Shown here piece by piece: positions 51,840-60,553 of a stretch of DNA of 64,000 nt (the first letter of the stretch is position 1; every line of letters begins with the position of its first letter). The position numbers and the translations under genes were made by a program. This DNA is from Jejudonia soesokkakensis (GTDB lineage: Bacteria; Bacteroidota; Bacteroidia; Flavobacteriales; Flavobacteriaceae), in the NCBI RefSeq assembly GCF_042664795.1, contig NZ_JBHTBN010000002.1, positions 372,001 to 436,000 of the forward strand, read 5' to 3'. The notes under the pieces were generated by a model. The model did no database searches. It was not told the origin of the DNA and saw nothing but the letters and a program-made list of their open reading frames with translations.

Positions 51840-52859
51840 ATGAAAACACTAAAATTTGACAATAATGATACCATGCATGCTATTGGTTTAGGAACATGGA
51901 AAGCTAAGGGAAACGAAGTTAAAAACGCTGTAAAGTCGGCATTAAAATCTGGAGTACGTCACATAGATACAGCCGCAGTGTACGGAAATGAAGAAGAGAT
52001 TGGCGATGCTTTAGCAGAAGTTTTTGCTGAAGGAAACATTAAGCGAGAAGAAGTTTTTGTCACTTCAAAATTATGGAACAATGCCCATAGAGAAAGTCAT
52101 GTAATTCCTGCACTTCAAGACAGTCTTAAAAAATTAAAATTAGAGTATTTAGATTTATATTTAATTCATTGGCCAGTGGCTTTTAGGCCAGAAGTTGATT
52201 ATCCTACCAATGCTTCAGATTACCTTTCATTAGAAGAAGTTCCTATTATTGAAACTTGGAAAGAAATGGAAAAAGCAAAAGAGCAACGTTTGACCCGACA
52301 TATAGGAGTGTCAAATTTCAGTAAAGAAAAATTGAAAGATCTAGTTTCAAAAGCCAAACACAAACCAGAAATGAATCAAGTAGAATTACATCCATTACTT
52401 CAGCAAAATGAATTACTTGAATACTGTAATAGTCAAGGCATTAAAATGACTGCCTATTCACCTTTAGGTTCTGGAGACAGGTCAGATGATATGAAAGGGA
52501 AAGATGAACCCAATCTTTTAGAACTGGATGAGATAAAAAATATTGCAAGAAAGCATAATGCTTCTGTAGGACAAGTGTTAATAAACTGGCATGCAAAACG
52601 TGGTACGGCTGTGATCCCAAAATCTACTAGTGAAGAGCACATAGAAGAGAATTTTAAGGCAGCAAATGTGGATTTAGATGATGATGACATGAAGGAAATA
52701 GCAAAATTAGATCGTCATTATAGATTTATTACTGGGAAATTTTTTGAAGAGCCCAGCAAAGGATATAATGATATTTACGATGAAAAAAATGCCATTGTAG
52801 ATCCTGTTTTTAAGGTAGTAAACAAGGGTATTGATAAACTCGGGAACATTTTAAACTAA
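51840..52859 (+). CDS. Aldo/keto reductase
   Basis: NADPH-dependent reductase of 339 residues with the catalytic tetrad Asp and Tyr in DTAAVYGNEEE, Lys in VTSKLWN and His in LIHWPV. The cofactor motif PKSTSEEHIEENF is present. The C-terminus extends past the usual end by about 35 residues (YDEKNAIVDPVFKVVNK). Substrate unknown; the closest general type is the alcohol/aldehyde reductases of AKR families 1 to 4. A terminator follows. Confidence 0.9.
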   Translation: MKTLKFDNNDTMHAIGLGTWKAKGNEVKNAVKSALKSGVRHIDTAAVYGNEEEIGDALAEVFAEGNIKREEVFVTSKLWNNAHRESHVIPALQDSLKKLKLEYLDLYLIHWPVAFRPEVDYPTNASDYLSLEEVPIIETWKEMEKAKEQRLTRHIGVSNFSKEKLKDLVSKAKHKPEMNQVELHPLLQQNELLEYCNSQGIKMTAYSPLGSGDRSDDMKGKDEPNLLELDEIKNIARKHNASVGQVLINWHAKRGTAVIPKSTSEEHIEENFKAANVDLDDDDMKEIAKLDRHYRFITGKFFEEPSKGYNDIYDEKNAIVDPVFKVVNKGIDKLGNILN

Positions 52860-52871
52860 CAATACATCTTT

Positions 52872-52909
52872 AAAAAAAAAGCAACTTCAAGAAAAGTTGC
52901 TTTTTTTTT
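52872..52909. terminator. Bidirectional terminator between the aldo/keto reductase and rny
   Basis: Stem of A-run plus GCAACTT (52881-52887) pairing with AAGTTGC (52894-52900) plus T-run; flanked by A9 and T9. Confidence 0.92.
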
Positions 52910-52932
52910 ATTTAATACTAATTAAGATATGA

Positions 52933-54498
52933 TTACTTCGCGATATTCACAGCTCTGGTCTCTCGTATAACGGTTACTTTCACCTGACCAGGATAGGTCA
53001 TGTCTGTTTGGATTTTCTGAGAGATCTCAAAAGATAACTGTGCCGCTTTCTCATCACTTACCTTTTCACTTTCTACCATTACACGTAATTCACGTCCTGC
53101 CTGGATAGCATACGCTTTATTTACTCCTCCAAACCCAAAGGCAATATCCTCAAGGTCTTTTAATCGCTGTATATAGCTATCTAGTACTTGTCTTCTCGCA
53201 CCTGGTCTTGCTCCACTTATCGCATCACAAACCTGAACTATGGGTGACAATAAGCTTGTCATTTCAATTTCGTCATGGTGAGCACCAATCGCATTACACA
53301 CCTCAGGTTTTTCACCATACTTCTCTGCCCATTGCATCCCAAGGATGGCGTGCGGCACTTCAGTTTCGGTTTCTGGAACTTTACCAATATCGTGTAAAAG
53401 TCCTGCTCGTTTCGCTAGTTTCGGATTAAGACCCAACTCAGCTGCCATTACACCACATAATTTTGCTACTTCCCGTGAGTGGTGCAACAGATTTTGTCCA
53501 TACGAAGATCGGTATTTCATTCGCCCTACAGCTTTAATCAATTCTGGACTTAAACCATGAATCCCTAAATCAATCACTGTACGTTTTCCAACTTCTATAA
53601 TTTCTTCTTCAATTTGCTTTGACGTCTTTTTAACCACCTCTTCAATACGAGCTGGGTGAATACGACCGTCGGTCACTAATTTGTGCAACGATAACCTTGC
53701 CACTTCTCGTCGAACCGAATCAAAACACGAAAGAATAATTGCTTCTGGTGTATCATCCACGATGATTTCTACACCTGTTGCAGCTTCAATTGCACGAATA
53801 TTTCGTCCTTCGCGACCAATGATTCGACCTTTCACATCATCACTTTCTAGATTGAATACAGACACACAGTTTTCAATAGCTTCTTCGGTACCAATACGCT
53901 GAATGGTATTGATAATAATCTTCTTAGCTTCTTGTTGGGCAGTCATTTTAGCTTCTTCGACAGAATTCTGGATAAACGCCATGGCATTCGTCTTAGCCTC
54001 TTCTTTAAGGCTTTCCATAAGTTGACCTTTAGCATCTTCAGCAGAAAGACTAGAAATTACTTCCAATTGTTCAATCTGACTACGATGTAATTTATCTACT
54101 TCATTTTGTTTCTTTTCAAGATAGTCAAGTCGTTCATCGTAATCTTTTTTCTTTTTTTCGATATCACTATTGAGCTTCTTTGTCTTAGCTAATTCGCTAG
54201 AAACCAATGATTCTTTATCGCGAGTGCGCTTTTCTGCATCTGATATCTTTTTGTCACGATTTAAAATTACTTTTTCATGCTCGGCTTTAAGTTCGAGAAA
54301 CTTTTCTTTAGCCTGAAGCATCTTATCTTTTTTAAGTGTTTCTCCTTCTGCTTTGGCCTCTTTTAAAATAGAAGAAGCACTCTTTTTTGCATTTTTTACA
54401 AGTTGTGAGGCATTGCTTTTTTCTAGCAATTTCGCAATCACAAAACCTACAATAATACCTGCGACAGCAGCTATGATGATGGTAATTATAGTGTCCAT
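52933..54498 (-). CDS. rny: Ribonuclease Y
   Basis: Membrane-anchored endoribonuclease that starts mRNA decay. It has 521 residues from the ATG at 54498, which gives the conserved start MDTIITIIIAAVAGIIVG; the ATG at 54531 adds eleven non-conserved residues. The order is one N-terminal transmembrane helix, a long coiled coil (about residues 30-190), a KH RNA-binding domain (GRIIGREGRNIRAIEAATG) and an HD catalytic domain (LLHDIGKVPE). The upstream intergenic space carries the 6S RNA. Confidence 0.95.
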   Translation of the reverse strand: MDTIITIIIAAVAGIIVGFVIAKLLEKSNASQLVKNAKKSASSILKEAKAEGETLKKDKMLQAKEKFLELKAEHEKVILNRDKKISDAEKRTRDKESLVSSELAKTKKLNSDIEKKKKDYDERLDYLEKKQNEVDKLHRSQIEQLEVISSLSAEDAKGQLMESLKEEAKTNAMAFIQNSVEEAKMTAQQEAKKIIINTIQRIGTEEAIENCVSVFNLESDDVKGRIIGREGRNIRAIEAATGVEIIVDDTPEAIILSCFDSVRREVARLSLHKLVTDGRIHPARIEEVVKKTSKQIEEEIIEVGKRTVIDLGIHGLSPELIKAVGRMKYRSSYGQNLLHHSREVAKLCGVMAAELGLNPKLAKRAGLLHDIGKVPETETEVPHAILGMQWAEKYGEKPEVCNAIGAHHDEIEMTSLLSPIVQVCDAISGARPGARRQVLDSYIQRLKDLEDIAFGFGGVNKAYAIQAGRELRVMVESEKVSDEKAAQLSFEISQKIQTDMTYPGQVKVTVIRETRAVNIAK

Positions 54499-54564
54499 TT
54501 TTTGGTTATTTAAGTGTCGCTTTCCTTTCAATTTTCAGCATATGGAAAGCTAATTATAGTGCAT

Positions 54565-54731
54565 AAAAAAGCCTACACCAATATTATGAAATTGTGTAAA
54601 CTCCTTAAAGAAAAGTTTAGGGCTAACAAGCTGGTCAAGAATCCGCTCAAAGACGGCCCGCTTTTACAACTTTAACTCACCCTTTTTAAAGAATTCGTGT
54701 TGAGTTTACCAAATTTTATATTAATGTAGGC
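54565..54731 (-). ncRNA. ssrS: 6S RNA candidate (6S-Flavo type)
   Basis: On the minus strand a transcript of about 167 bases can fold as a long rod. The ends pair over 14 bases: GCCTACATTAATAT (54731-54718) with ATATTGGTGTAGGC (54584-54571), allowing two G-U pairs. GTAAACTC pairs with GAGTTTAC, then a lopsided bubble follows, then AAAGTT pairs with AACTTT and GGGC with GCCC at the tip. A T6 run ends it. This is the architecture of 6S RNA, which binds RNA polymerase. It follows zapA, as ssrS does in gammaproteobacteria. Confidence 0.75.
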
Positions 54732-54758
54732 AGTAACCTGTAATATATAATAAGAACG

Positions 54759-55049
54759 TTATGATAAATGATCCTGTAATAGTTTATTTAACGCTTCTAA
54801 TCGCGTTTCAGTATCTACAGTATCGTTTGTTTTATCAATATCTTTTTGTTCTACCTGAGCCGCAAACTGTAACGCGCACATAGCTAAAACGTCCTGTTTG
54901 TCTCTCACAGCATAACTTTTTTCAAATCGCTTGATCATCGCCTCAATCTTCTTGGCAGCTAACCGTAAACCTTCTTCCTGAGAAGGGTTAATGGTTAAAG
55001 GATATACCCTGTCTGCAATCGATAATTTGATTTTTAATTGATTTGACAT
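54759..55049 (-). CDS. zapA: Cell division protein ZapA
   Basis: Z-ring-associated protein that cross-links FtsZ filaments. The ATG at 55049 gives 96 residues (MSNQLKIKLSIADRVYPL); the ATG at 55088 adds 13 unlikely residues. The QEEGLRLAAKKIEAMI segment and the following long helix match the family. It is preceded by a coiled-coil gene by about 7 bases and followed by the 6S RNA. Confidence 0.92.
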   Translation of the reverse strand: MSNQLKIKLSIADRVYPLTINPSQEEGLRLAAKKIEAMIKRFEKSYAVRDKQDVLAMCALQFAAQVEQKDIDKTNDTVDTETRLEALNKLLQDHLS

Positions 55050-55056
55050 ATTTGTT

Positions 55057-55347
55057 TTATTCGGAAAGCTGGGTAATACATTGGTCAATTTCCCGAACTA
55101 AAGCATTTATTTTGAGCTTTGTATCTCGTTTATGTGTGTCACTGCCAAGCATTGAATTTGCTAACTGTAACGAACTACATTTTGATCGTAATTCGGCTAT
55201 TTCTGCATTAGAACTTGCTTCTTTTTCTTTCATTTCTGAAAGTGAAGCCGCCAATCTTTCGTTTTCCTGTCCTAACTTTTTATAGTTATGAAGTAACTTG
55301 CTAATCCTATTCTCTAGTGAATCAACAATTTCTGAAAGCTGGCTCAT
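55057..55347 (-). CDS. Small coiled-coil protein upstream of zapA
   Basis: A 96-residue protein that is almost entirely coiled coil with heptads from EIVDSLENRISKLLHNYKKL onward, without signal or membrane segments. It is encoded seven bases before zapA, in the same operon. Similar size and position to ZapB-like or other divisome coiled coils, but I cannot show homology to ZapB. A role at the division ring is inference. Confidence 0.75.
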   Translation of the reverse strand: MSQLSEIVDSLENRISKLLHNYKKLGQENERLAASLSEMKEKEASSNAEIAELRSKCSSLQLANSMLGSDTHKRDTKLKINALVREIDQCITQLSE

Positions 55348-55374
55348 TCAATTCTAATTTCAATACTCATTACA

Positions 55375-55405
55375 CAAAGTTAACACACCGTTTTAAATAA
55401 GCCAA
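55375..55405 (-). promoter_or_regulatory. Flavobacterial promoter of the zapA operon
   Basis: On the minus strand TTG (55405-55403), 20-base spacer, TAACTTTG (55382-55375), 28 bases before the coiled-coil gene start. It may also drive zapA and the 6S RNA. Confidence 0.72.
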
Positions 55406-55489
55406 CTGTTTTATCTTAATTTTTCGTAATATTGATGTTTAGTAACAATAAAACAGGCGAACTCCCTTTATATATACTACTTACTTTTT

Positions 55490-57181
55490 ATGAAAATTAC
55501 ATTATTACTTATTGCTACACTGTTTCTGGGAGTAACAGTACAAGCTCAACAAGACGTTCCACAAAATTACTTTAGTGATCCATTAAAAATTCCAATTATT
55601 CTGTCGGGTAGTTTTGGTGAATTGCGAAGCAACCACTTTCACAGCGGACTCGATATCAAAACACAACAAAGAGAAGGAATTCCTATTTACGCGCCAGCAG
55701 ATGGATTTGTAAACCGTATTAAAGTGGCCCATTATGGCTACGGGAAGGCTCTTTATATTAAGCATCCCAATGGATATAGTACTGTATATGCACACCTTCA
55801 GAATTATGCAGGAGCTATTCAAGAATTTGTAAAAGATGCTCAATATGCCAAAGAATCATTCGAAATCGAACTATTTCCTGAAGCCAACCAACTTTCAGTA
55901 AAAAAAGGAGATCTCATTGGGTATACCGGTAATAGTGGTAGCAGTGGCGGACCTCATTTACATTATGAAATACGAGATGCGGCCTCGCGACCTATGAACC
56001 CTATGCTCTTTGGCGTTGAAGTTCCTGATACAAAAAAACCGCTGGTGAATGGTGTATTTGCCTATCCAATTTCGGATGACGCACAGATAAATCAGTCGCA
56101 AAATCCTGTTAAGCTTCGGTTGATCCTACAACAAGACGGGTCGTATAAAGCTGAAGGTATCCATGCCTTCGGAAAAATAGGTTTTGGTGTGAACACCAGT
56201 GACCAACAAAATGGTGCTTCTAATAAAAATGGCGCCTATCAAATCAAAACAACAGTCAATGGCACTGAAAATTTTAGGGTAGATTTTCAAAAATTCAGCT
56301 TTGCTGAAACACGGTACTTAAACAGGTATATTGATTATGATTATTTTGAAACAAACCGCAGTCGCATTCAGAAACTGTATAGACAATCAAATAATCCGTT
56401 AAGTGTGATTACTCAGGAAATCGATAACGGCTATGTGACCGTAACCGAAGGTTTAAATACGAATTATACCATAGAAATCAAAGACTTTAAAGGGAATACC
56501 TCGAAAATTGTAGTTCCTATTGAAGGTAAAAAAGAAGAAATTCTGGATCCCAAAAACGTAAATACAACAGACGATTATATTTATGCCAACCAGGCGACAT
56601 CCATCACAAAAGGAAAATTTAGCATCTATATCCCTAGCGATGCATTATACGAAGACACCTATCTAGATATTGAAGTTAACGGGGATACACTTCATTTTCA
56701 TAAAGACGTCATACCTATTCATAAAAATATTACCATTACGGTAGATGCCTCTAATTATGCTTCCGAAGATATGGATCATTTGTATTTGGGACGTTTAAAT
56801 TACAGAGGAGACCCATATTATAATACAACTTACCGGAAAGGAGATAAACTTTCGGCTAGAACAAGAACCTTTGGTTCTTATGTATTGGTTTCAGATACTA
56901 CGCCACCTACCATAAGGCCTGTAAATTTTGACGATAATAAATGGATTAGTAATAATGAGACGCTTAAAGTAAAGATTGAAGATGATTTAAGCGGTATTAG
57001 TAGTTATAGAGCGACGGTGAATGGAAAATTTATATTGATGGAATATAATTACAAAACCGACGTTTTAATCTATGATTTTGATGACGAAGTGATTTCTGCT
57101 TCAGAAAATAATTTGAAAGTAATCGTGGTAGATAATGTAGGAAATAGTGCTACATTTGAAGCAACATTTTTCAGAAAATAA
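55490..57181 (+). CDS. M23 family metallopeptidase (LytM-type endopeptidase)
   Basis: Exported protein of 563 residues with a signal peptide ending at VQAQ. The N-terminal half is a LytM domain with intact zinc ligands: HFHSGLDIKT (His and Asp) and GPHLHYEIRD (His-x-His), so it should cut peptidoglycan cross-links. The C-terminal half (from about residue 190) consists of strand-rich, Ig-like segments with no enzyme motif. The TonB receptor gene begins nine bases downstream of its stop. Confidence 0.9.
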   Translation: MKITLLLIATLFLGVTVQAQQDVPQNYFSDPLKIPIILSGSFGELRSNHFHSGLDIKTQQREGIPIYAPADGFVNRIKVAHYGYGKALYIKHPNGYSTVYAHLQNYAGAIQEFVKDAQYAKESFEIELFPEANQLSVKKGDLIGYTGNSGSSGGPHLHYEIRDAASRPMNPMLFGVEVPDTKKPLVNGVFAYPISDDAQINQSQNPVKLRLILQQDGSYKAEGIHAFGKIGFGVNTSDQQNGASNKNGAYQIKTTVNGTENFRVDFQKFSFAETRYLNRYIDYDYFETNRSRIQKLYRQSNNPLSVITQEIDNGYVTVTEGLNTNYTIEIKDFKGNTSKIVVPIEGKKEEILDPKNVNTTDDYIYANQATSITKGKFSIYIPSDALYEDTYLDIEVNGDTLHFHKDVIPIHKNITITVDASNYASEDMDHLYLGRLNYRGDPYYNTTYRKGDKLSARTRTFGSYVLVSDTTPPTIRPVNFDDNKWISNNETLKVKIEDDLSGISSYRATVNGKFILMEYNYKTDVLIYDFDDEVISASENNLKVIVVDNVGNSATFEATFFRK

Positions 57182-57190
57182 TAAGACCTA

Positions 57191-59659
57191 TTGCTCTTGA
57201 AAACTACAATCTTACCTTTTTTACTCTTACTCCTATTTACATCCACCGCTTTAATTGCTCAGCAAGCCACCCTTCGTGGAATCGTTTTTGACGAAGCGAA
57301 TAATCCGCTGCCAGGCGCCAATATTCTTGTAAATGGCGGAGGCACCCAGACTAATATCAACGGATTTTACTTACTTGAAATTCCTGCAAATCAAGATGTG
57401 AAAGTTACCTATTCGTACGTAGGTCAAAAAAATGTTGTGATTACTGTTAATCTGGATGAAAATGAAGATTTTGAATTTAATCCGGTTTTAAAAACAGATA
57501 TTGAACAAATTGAAGCAGTCATTATCACTGGGCGTGAAAATAAACGAGCAGAAGGTGTTTTAAGCTTAACTCCAGAAACCATACGGAAAATTCCAGGAGC
57601 CAATGCTGGGGTAGAAAACTTATTAAAATCGTTACCAGGTGTTAGTGGTAATAATGAATTAAGTACTCAATATGCAGTGCGTGGTGGAAATTATGATGAA
57701 AACCTGGTGTATGTAAATGAAATTGAAGTCTATCGCCCATTTTTAATACGAAGCGGTCAGCAGGAAGGGCTAAGTTTTGTAAACAGTGATTTAACAGCAA
57801 ATGTTGATTTCTCTGCAGGTGGATTTCAAGCCAAATATGGTGACAAATTATCTTCTGTGTTAGATATAACCTATCGCCGACCTACCAATTTTGGAGCATC
57901 ACTAGACATGAGTTTATTGGGTGCCAGTGCTGCTGTTGAAGGACTTTCAAAAGACGGAAGACTTTCTGGCATTGTGGGACTACGCTATCGTGACAACAGC
58001 TTATTTGTAGATGCCAAACAGACTGAGACGAATTACCGACCCACGTTTGCAGATGCACAAACGTATTTAACCTATAAATTCAATAATAAATTTGAATTAG
58101 GTTTTCTTGGAAATGTTTCTATCAATAATTACAGCTACGAGCCGCAGACCCGCCAAACAAATTTTGGTACGTTAGCTGATCCTATTGCACTTCTTGTGTT
58201 TTACGAGGGGCAAGAAGAAGACCGCTATGATACCTACTTTGGAGCTTTAAAAGGAACCTATGTAGTTTCAGATACGTTTACAGCCAAGTTAATTACGTCT
58301 CTATACCATACGCAAGAACAAGAATATTTTGATATCCTTGCACAGTATCGTTTAGGACAAGTAAATAGTGACATTGGAAGTGAGGATCTAGGTGAAGTTG
58401 AATTTAGCGAAGGTATTGGTTCTCAATTGACGCATGCCCGTAACAACCTTGATGCGTTGATTTTAAATGTTGAACACAAAGGAAATATTGAAATAAATGA
58501 TAACAGTTTTGAATACGGAATTAAATATACCCGTGAAGATATTAGAGATAGGGTTCAAGAGTATGAGGTTATTGATTCAGCTGGATTTTCAATCAACCCA
58601 CCCCTTCCCGACTTTGCTACCAATCAGCCGTACGACCCAGATACAACCCCAATAACTCCTTTTACGAATATTAGAGCTACCAACGATGTACAAATTAATC
58701 GTATTTCTGGATATGCTCAATGGAGTCGAAGAACCGAATGGGGAACCAATGATGTTTGGTTAAATGCTGGGGTTCGTGCACACAACTGGACTGTAAGTGG
58801 AAAAAATATTGAAAGCACTACGCAGACGGTTTTTAGTCCGCGTGCACAAATTGCCATAAAACCAAAATGGGAGATGGACATGCTCTTCAGATTATCGGGA
58901 GGAGTATACCATCAACCACCATTTTATCGTGAATTAAGAGATTCTACAGGTGCTGTACGTCCCGAAGTAAAAGCACAGCAATCCGTTCACATTGTGATAG
59001 GAAATGATTATAGTTTTGATCTATGGGAACGTCCTTTTACTTTGAATTCTGAAATATATTATAAGAATTTAACCGATGTCAACCCGTATACTCTAGAAAA
59101 TGTACGTATTCGATATCGTGCCAGAAACAATGCAGTCGCCTATGCTTACGGGCTTGATTTACGATTGGCAGGAGAATTTGTACCAGGAACCGAAAGCTGG
59201 GTAAGCTTTGGGTACTTAAAAACAAAGGAAAACATTGAAGACAGAGGTTATATCTTTAGACCTACAGATCAACGATTAAAGTTTGGCGTGTTGTTTCAAG
59301 ATTACGTAAAAGTTATTCCCGATTTAAAAATGTACTTGAATTTGACATACAACACTGGACTGCCAGGAGGTTCACCTAGTTATGCCGATCCGTATGATTT
59401 TCAAACACGCTTACCAGATTATAAGCGAGCCGATTTAGGAGTTTCGTATGTGATTGTAGATGAAAACAAATTACGTGACAATGGTTTTTTAAAACCTTTT
59501 AAAGAATTGACTATTGGCGCAGAGATCTTCAATATTTTTGATGTGCGAAACTCAATCACAAACACATTTGTGAGAGATGTATATACTAAAGTGCAATACT
59601 CGATTCCTAACTTCCTAACACCTCGAATTTTTAACGTTCGGGCTACTATGAAGTTTTAA
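57191..59659 (+). CDS. TonB-dependent outer-membrane receptor with carboxypeptidase-like regulatory domain
   Basis: An 822-residue outer-membrane transporter. The signal peptide is followed by a carboxypeptidase-like domain (residues about 25-100), the plug (LLKSLPGVSGNNELS, YAVRGGNYDEN) and a 22-strand barrel ending NVRATMKF. The substrate is unknown; there is no SusD partner. The start is TTG at 57191 or 57197, and no ATG is in frame before the signal peptide. It follows the M23 peptidase gene by nine bases, so they are probably co-transcribed. Confidence 0.9.
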   Translation: MLLKTTILPFLLLLLFTSTALIAQQATLRGIVFDEANNPLPGANILVNGGGTQTNINGFYLLEIPANQDVKVTYSYVGQKNVVITVNLDENEDFEFNPVLKTDIEQIEAVIITGRENKRAEGVLSLTPETIRKIPGANAGVENLLKSLPGVSGNNELSTQYAVRGGNYDENLVYVNEIEVYRPFLIRSGQQEGLSFVNSDLTANVDFSAGGFQAKYGDKLSSVLDITYRRPTNFGASLDMSLLGASAAVEGLSKDGRLSGIVGLRYRDNSLFVDAKQTETNYRPTFADAQTYLTYKFNNKFELGFLGNVSINNYSYEPQTRQTNFGTLADPIALLVFYEGQEEDRYDTYFGALKGTYVVSDTFTAKLITSLYHTQEQEYFDILAQYRLGQVNSDIGSEDLGEVEFSEGIGSQLTHARNNLDALILNVEHKGNIEINDNSFEYGIKYTREDIRDRVQEYEVIDSAGFSINPPLPDFATNQPYDPDTTPITPFTNIRATNDVQINRISGYAQWSRRTEWGTNDVWLNAGVRAHNWTVSGKNIESTTQTVFSPRAQIAIKPKWEMDMLFRLSGGVYHQPPFYRELRDSTGAVRPEVKAQQSVHIVIGNDYSFDLWERPFTLNSEIYYKNLTDVNPYTLENVRIRYRARNNAVAYAYGLDLRLAGEFVPGTESWVSFGYLKTKENIEDRGYIFRPTDQRLKFGVLFQDYVKVIPDLKMYLNLTYNTGLPGGSPSYADPYDFQTRLPDYKRADLGVSYVIVDENKLRDNGFLKPFKELTIGAEIFNIFDVRNSITNTFVRDVYTKVQYSIPNFLTPRIFNVRATMKF

Positions 59660-59707
59660 ATCTTTCCGAAGAAAAATAGATATACGTAAAATTTGTTACT
59701 TTTAGGT

Positions 59708-60547
59708 ATGAAAAAAACATACCTATTCCTAATATTGACACTTTGTTTCCTTGCCTGTAAGCAATCACCAAAAGATAAAGCAGAAGATTCAGTTTCCGAA
59801 GAAAAACCTATAGCTATAGAGATGGTTACCACCAAAGGAACCATAGTTTTGAAGTTGTACAACGAAACCCCTTTGCATCGGGATAACTTTGTAAGATTGG
59901 TAAATGAAAAGGCTTTTGACAACTTGTTATTTCATAGAGTAATTGAAAATTTTATGGTACAGGCGGGAGATCCAGACAGTCGTAATGCCAAACTTACAGA
60001 TACATTGGGGGTTGGCGATTTACCTTATAAGATAGATGCCGAAATTAACACCCCTTATTTTCATAAGAAAGGAACTTTGGGAGCGGCGCGGGATGGAAAC
60101 GTAGCAAGGGCTTCTAGTGCCATGCAATTTTATATTGTTCAGGGAAAGGTGCAGAATGACAGTCTTTTATCTGTTGCTGAAGGAAGAATAAATGGTTGGC
60201 TGGCAGAACATTATTTTAAAAACGACACTGTAAACAAATCACTTGTAGAGGCTTTGCAAAAAGCTGAAAGTGCAGATGATTTTAAAACCTATACAGCCCT
60301 TACCGATACCATTATGAGGAAATCAAAATCTTATACTGATTTTGAAAAGTATACAATTCCTGAAGCACATAGAGAAGTGTATAAAACCATAGGTGGCACG
60401 CCCCATTTAGACCAGAATTATACGGTTTTTGGTGAAGTTGTAGATGGGCTGGAGGTGATTGATGCAATCGCAAAAGTCGAAACCAATAATCTAGATCGCC
60501 CTTTGGACGATGTGCGAATAATTTCTGTAAGGATACTGGAAAACTGA
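59708..60547 (+). CDS. Cyclophilin-type peptidylprolyl isomerase, lipoprotein
   Basis: Exported proline isomerase of about 279 residues. The start at 59708 gives a lipoprotein signal with cysteine in LACKQSP. The cyclophilin core contains FHRVIENFMVQAGD and the later MQFYIVQG and QNYTVFGEVVDG motifs. Between them is an insert of about 65 residues (GRINGWLAEHYFKND and on) that is common in Bacteroidota but not in classical cyclophilins. Probably helps fold exported proteins. Confidence 0.9.
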   Translation: MKKTYLFLILTLCFLACKQSPKDKAEDSVSEEKPIAIEMVTTKGTIVLKLYNETPLHRDNFVRLVNEKAFDNLLFHRVIENFMVQAGDPDSRNAKLTDTLGVGDLPYKIDAEINTPYFHKKGTLGAARDGNVARASSAMQFYIVQGKVQNDSLLSVAEGRINGWLAEHYFKNDTVNKSLVEALQKAESADDFKTYTALTDTIMRKSKSYTDFEKYTIPEAHREVYKTIGGTPHLDQNYTVFGEVVDGLEVIDAIAKVETNNLDRPLDDVRIISVRILEN

Positions 60548-60553
60548 AAGAAC

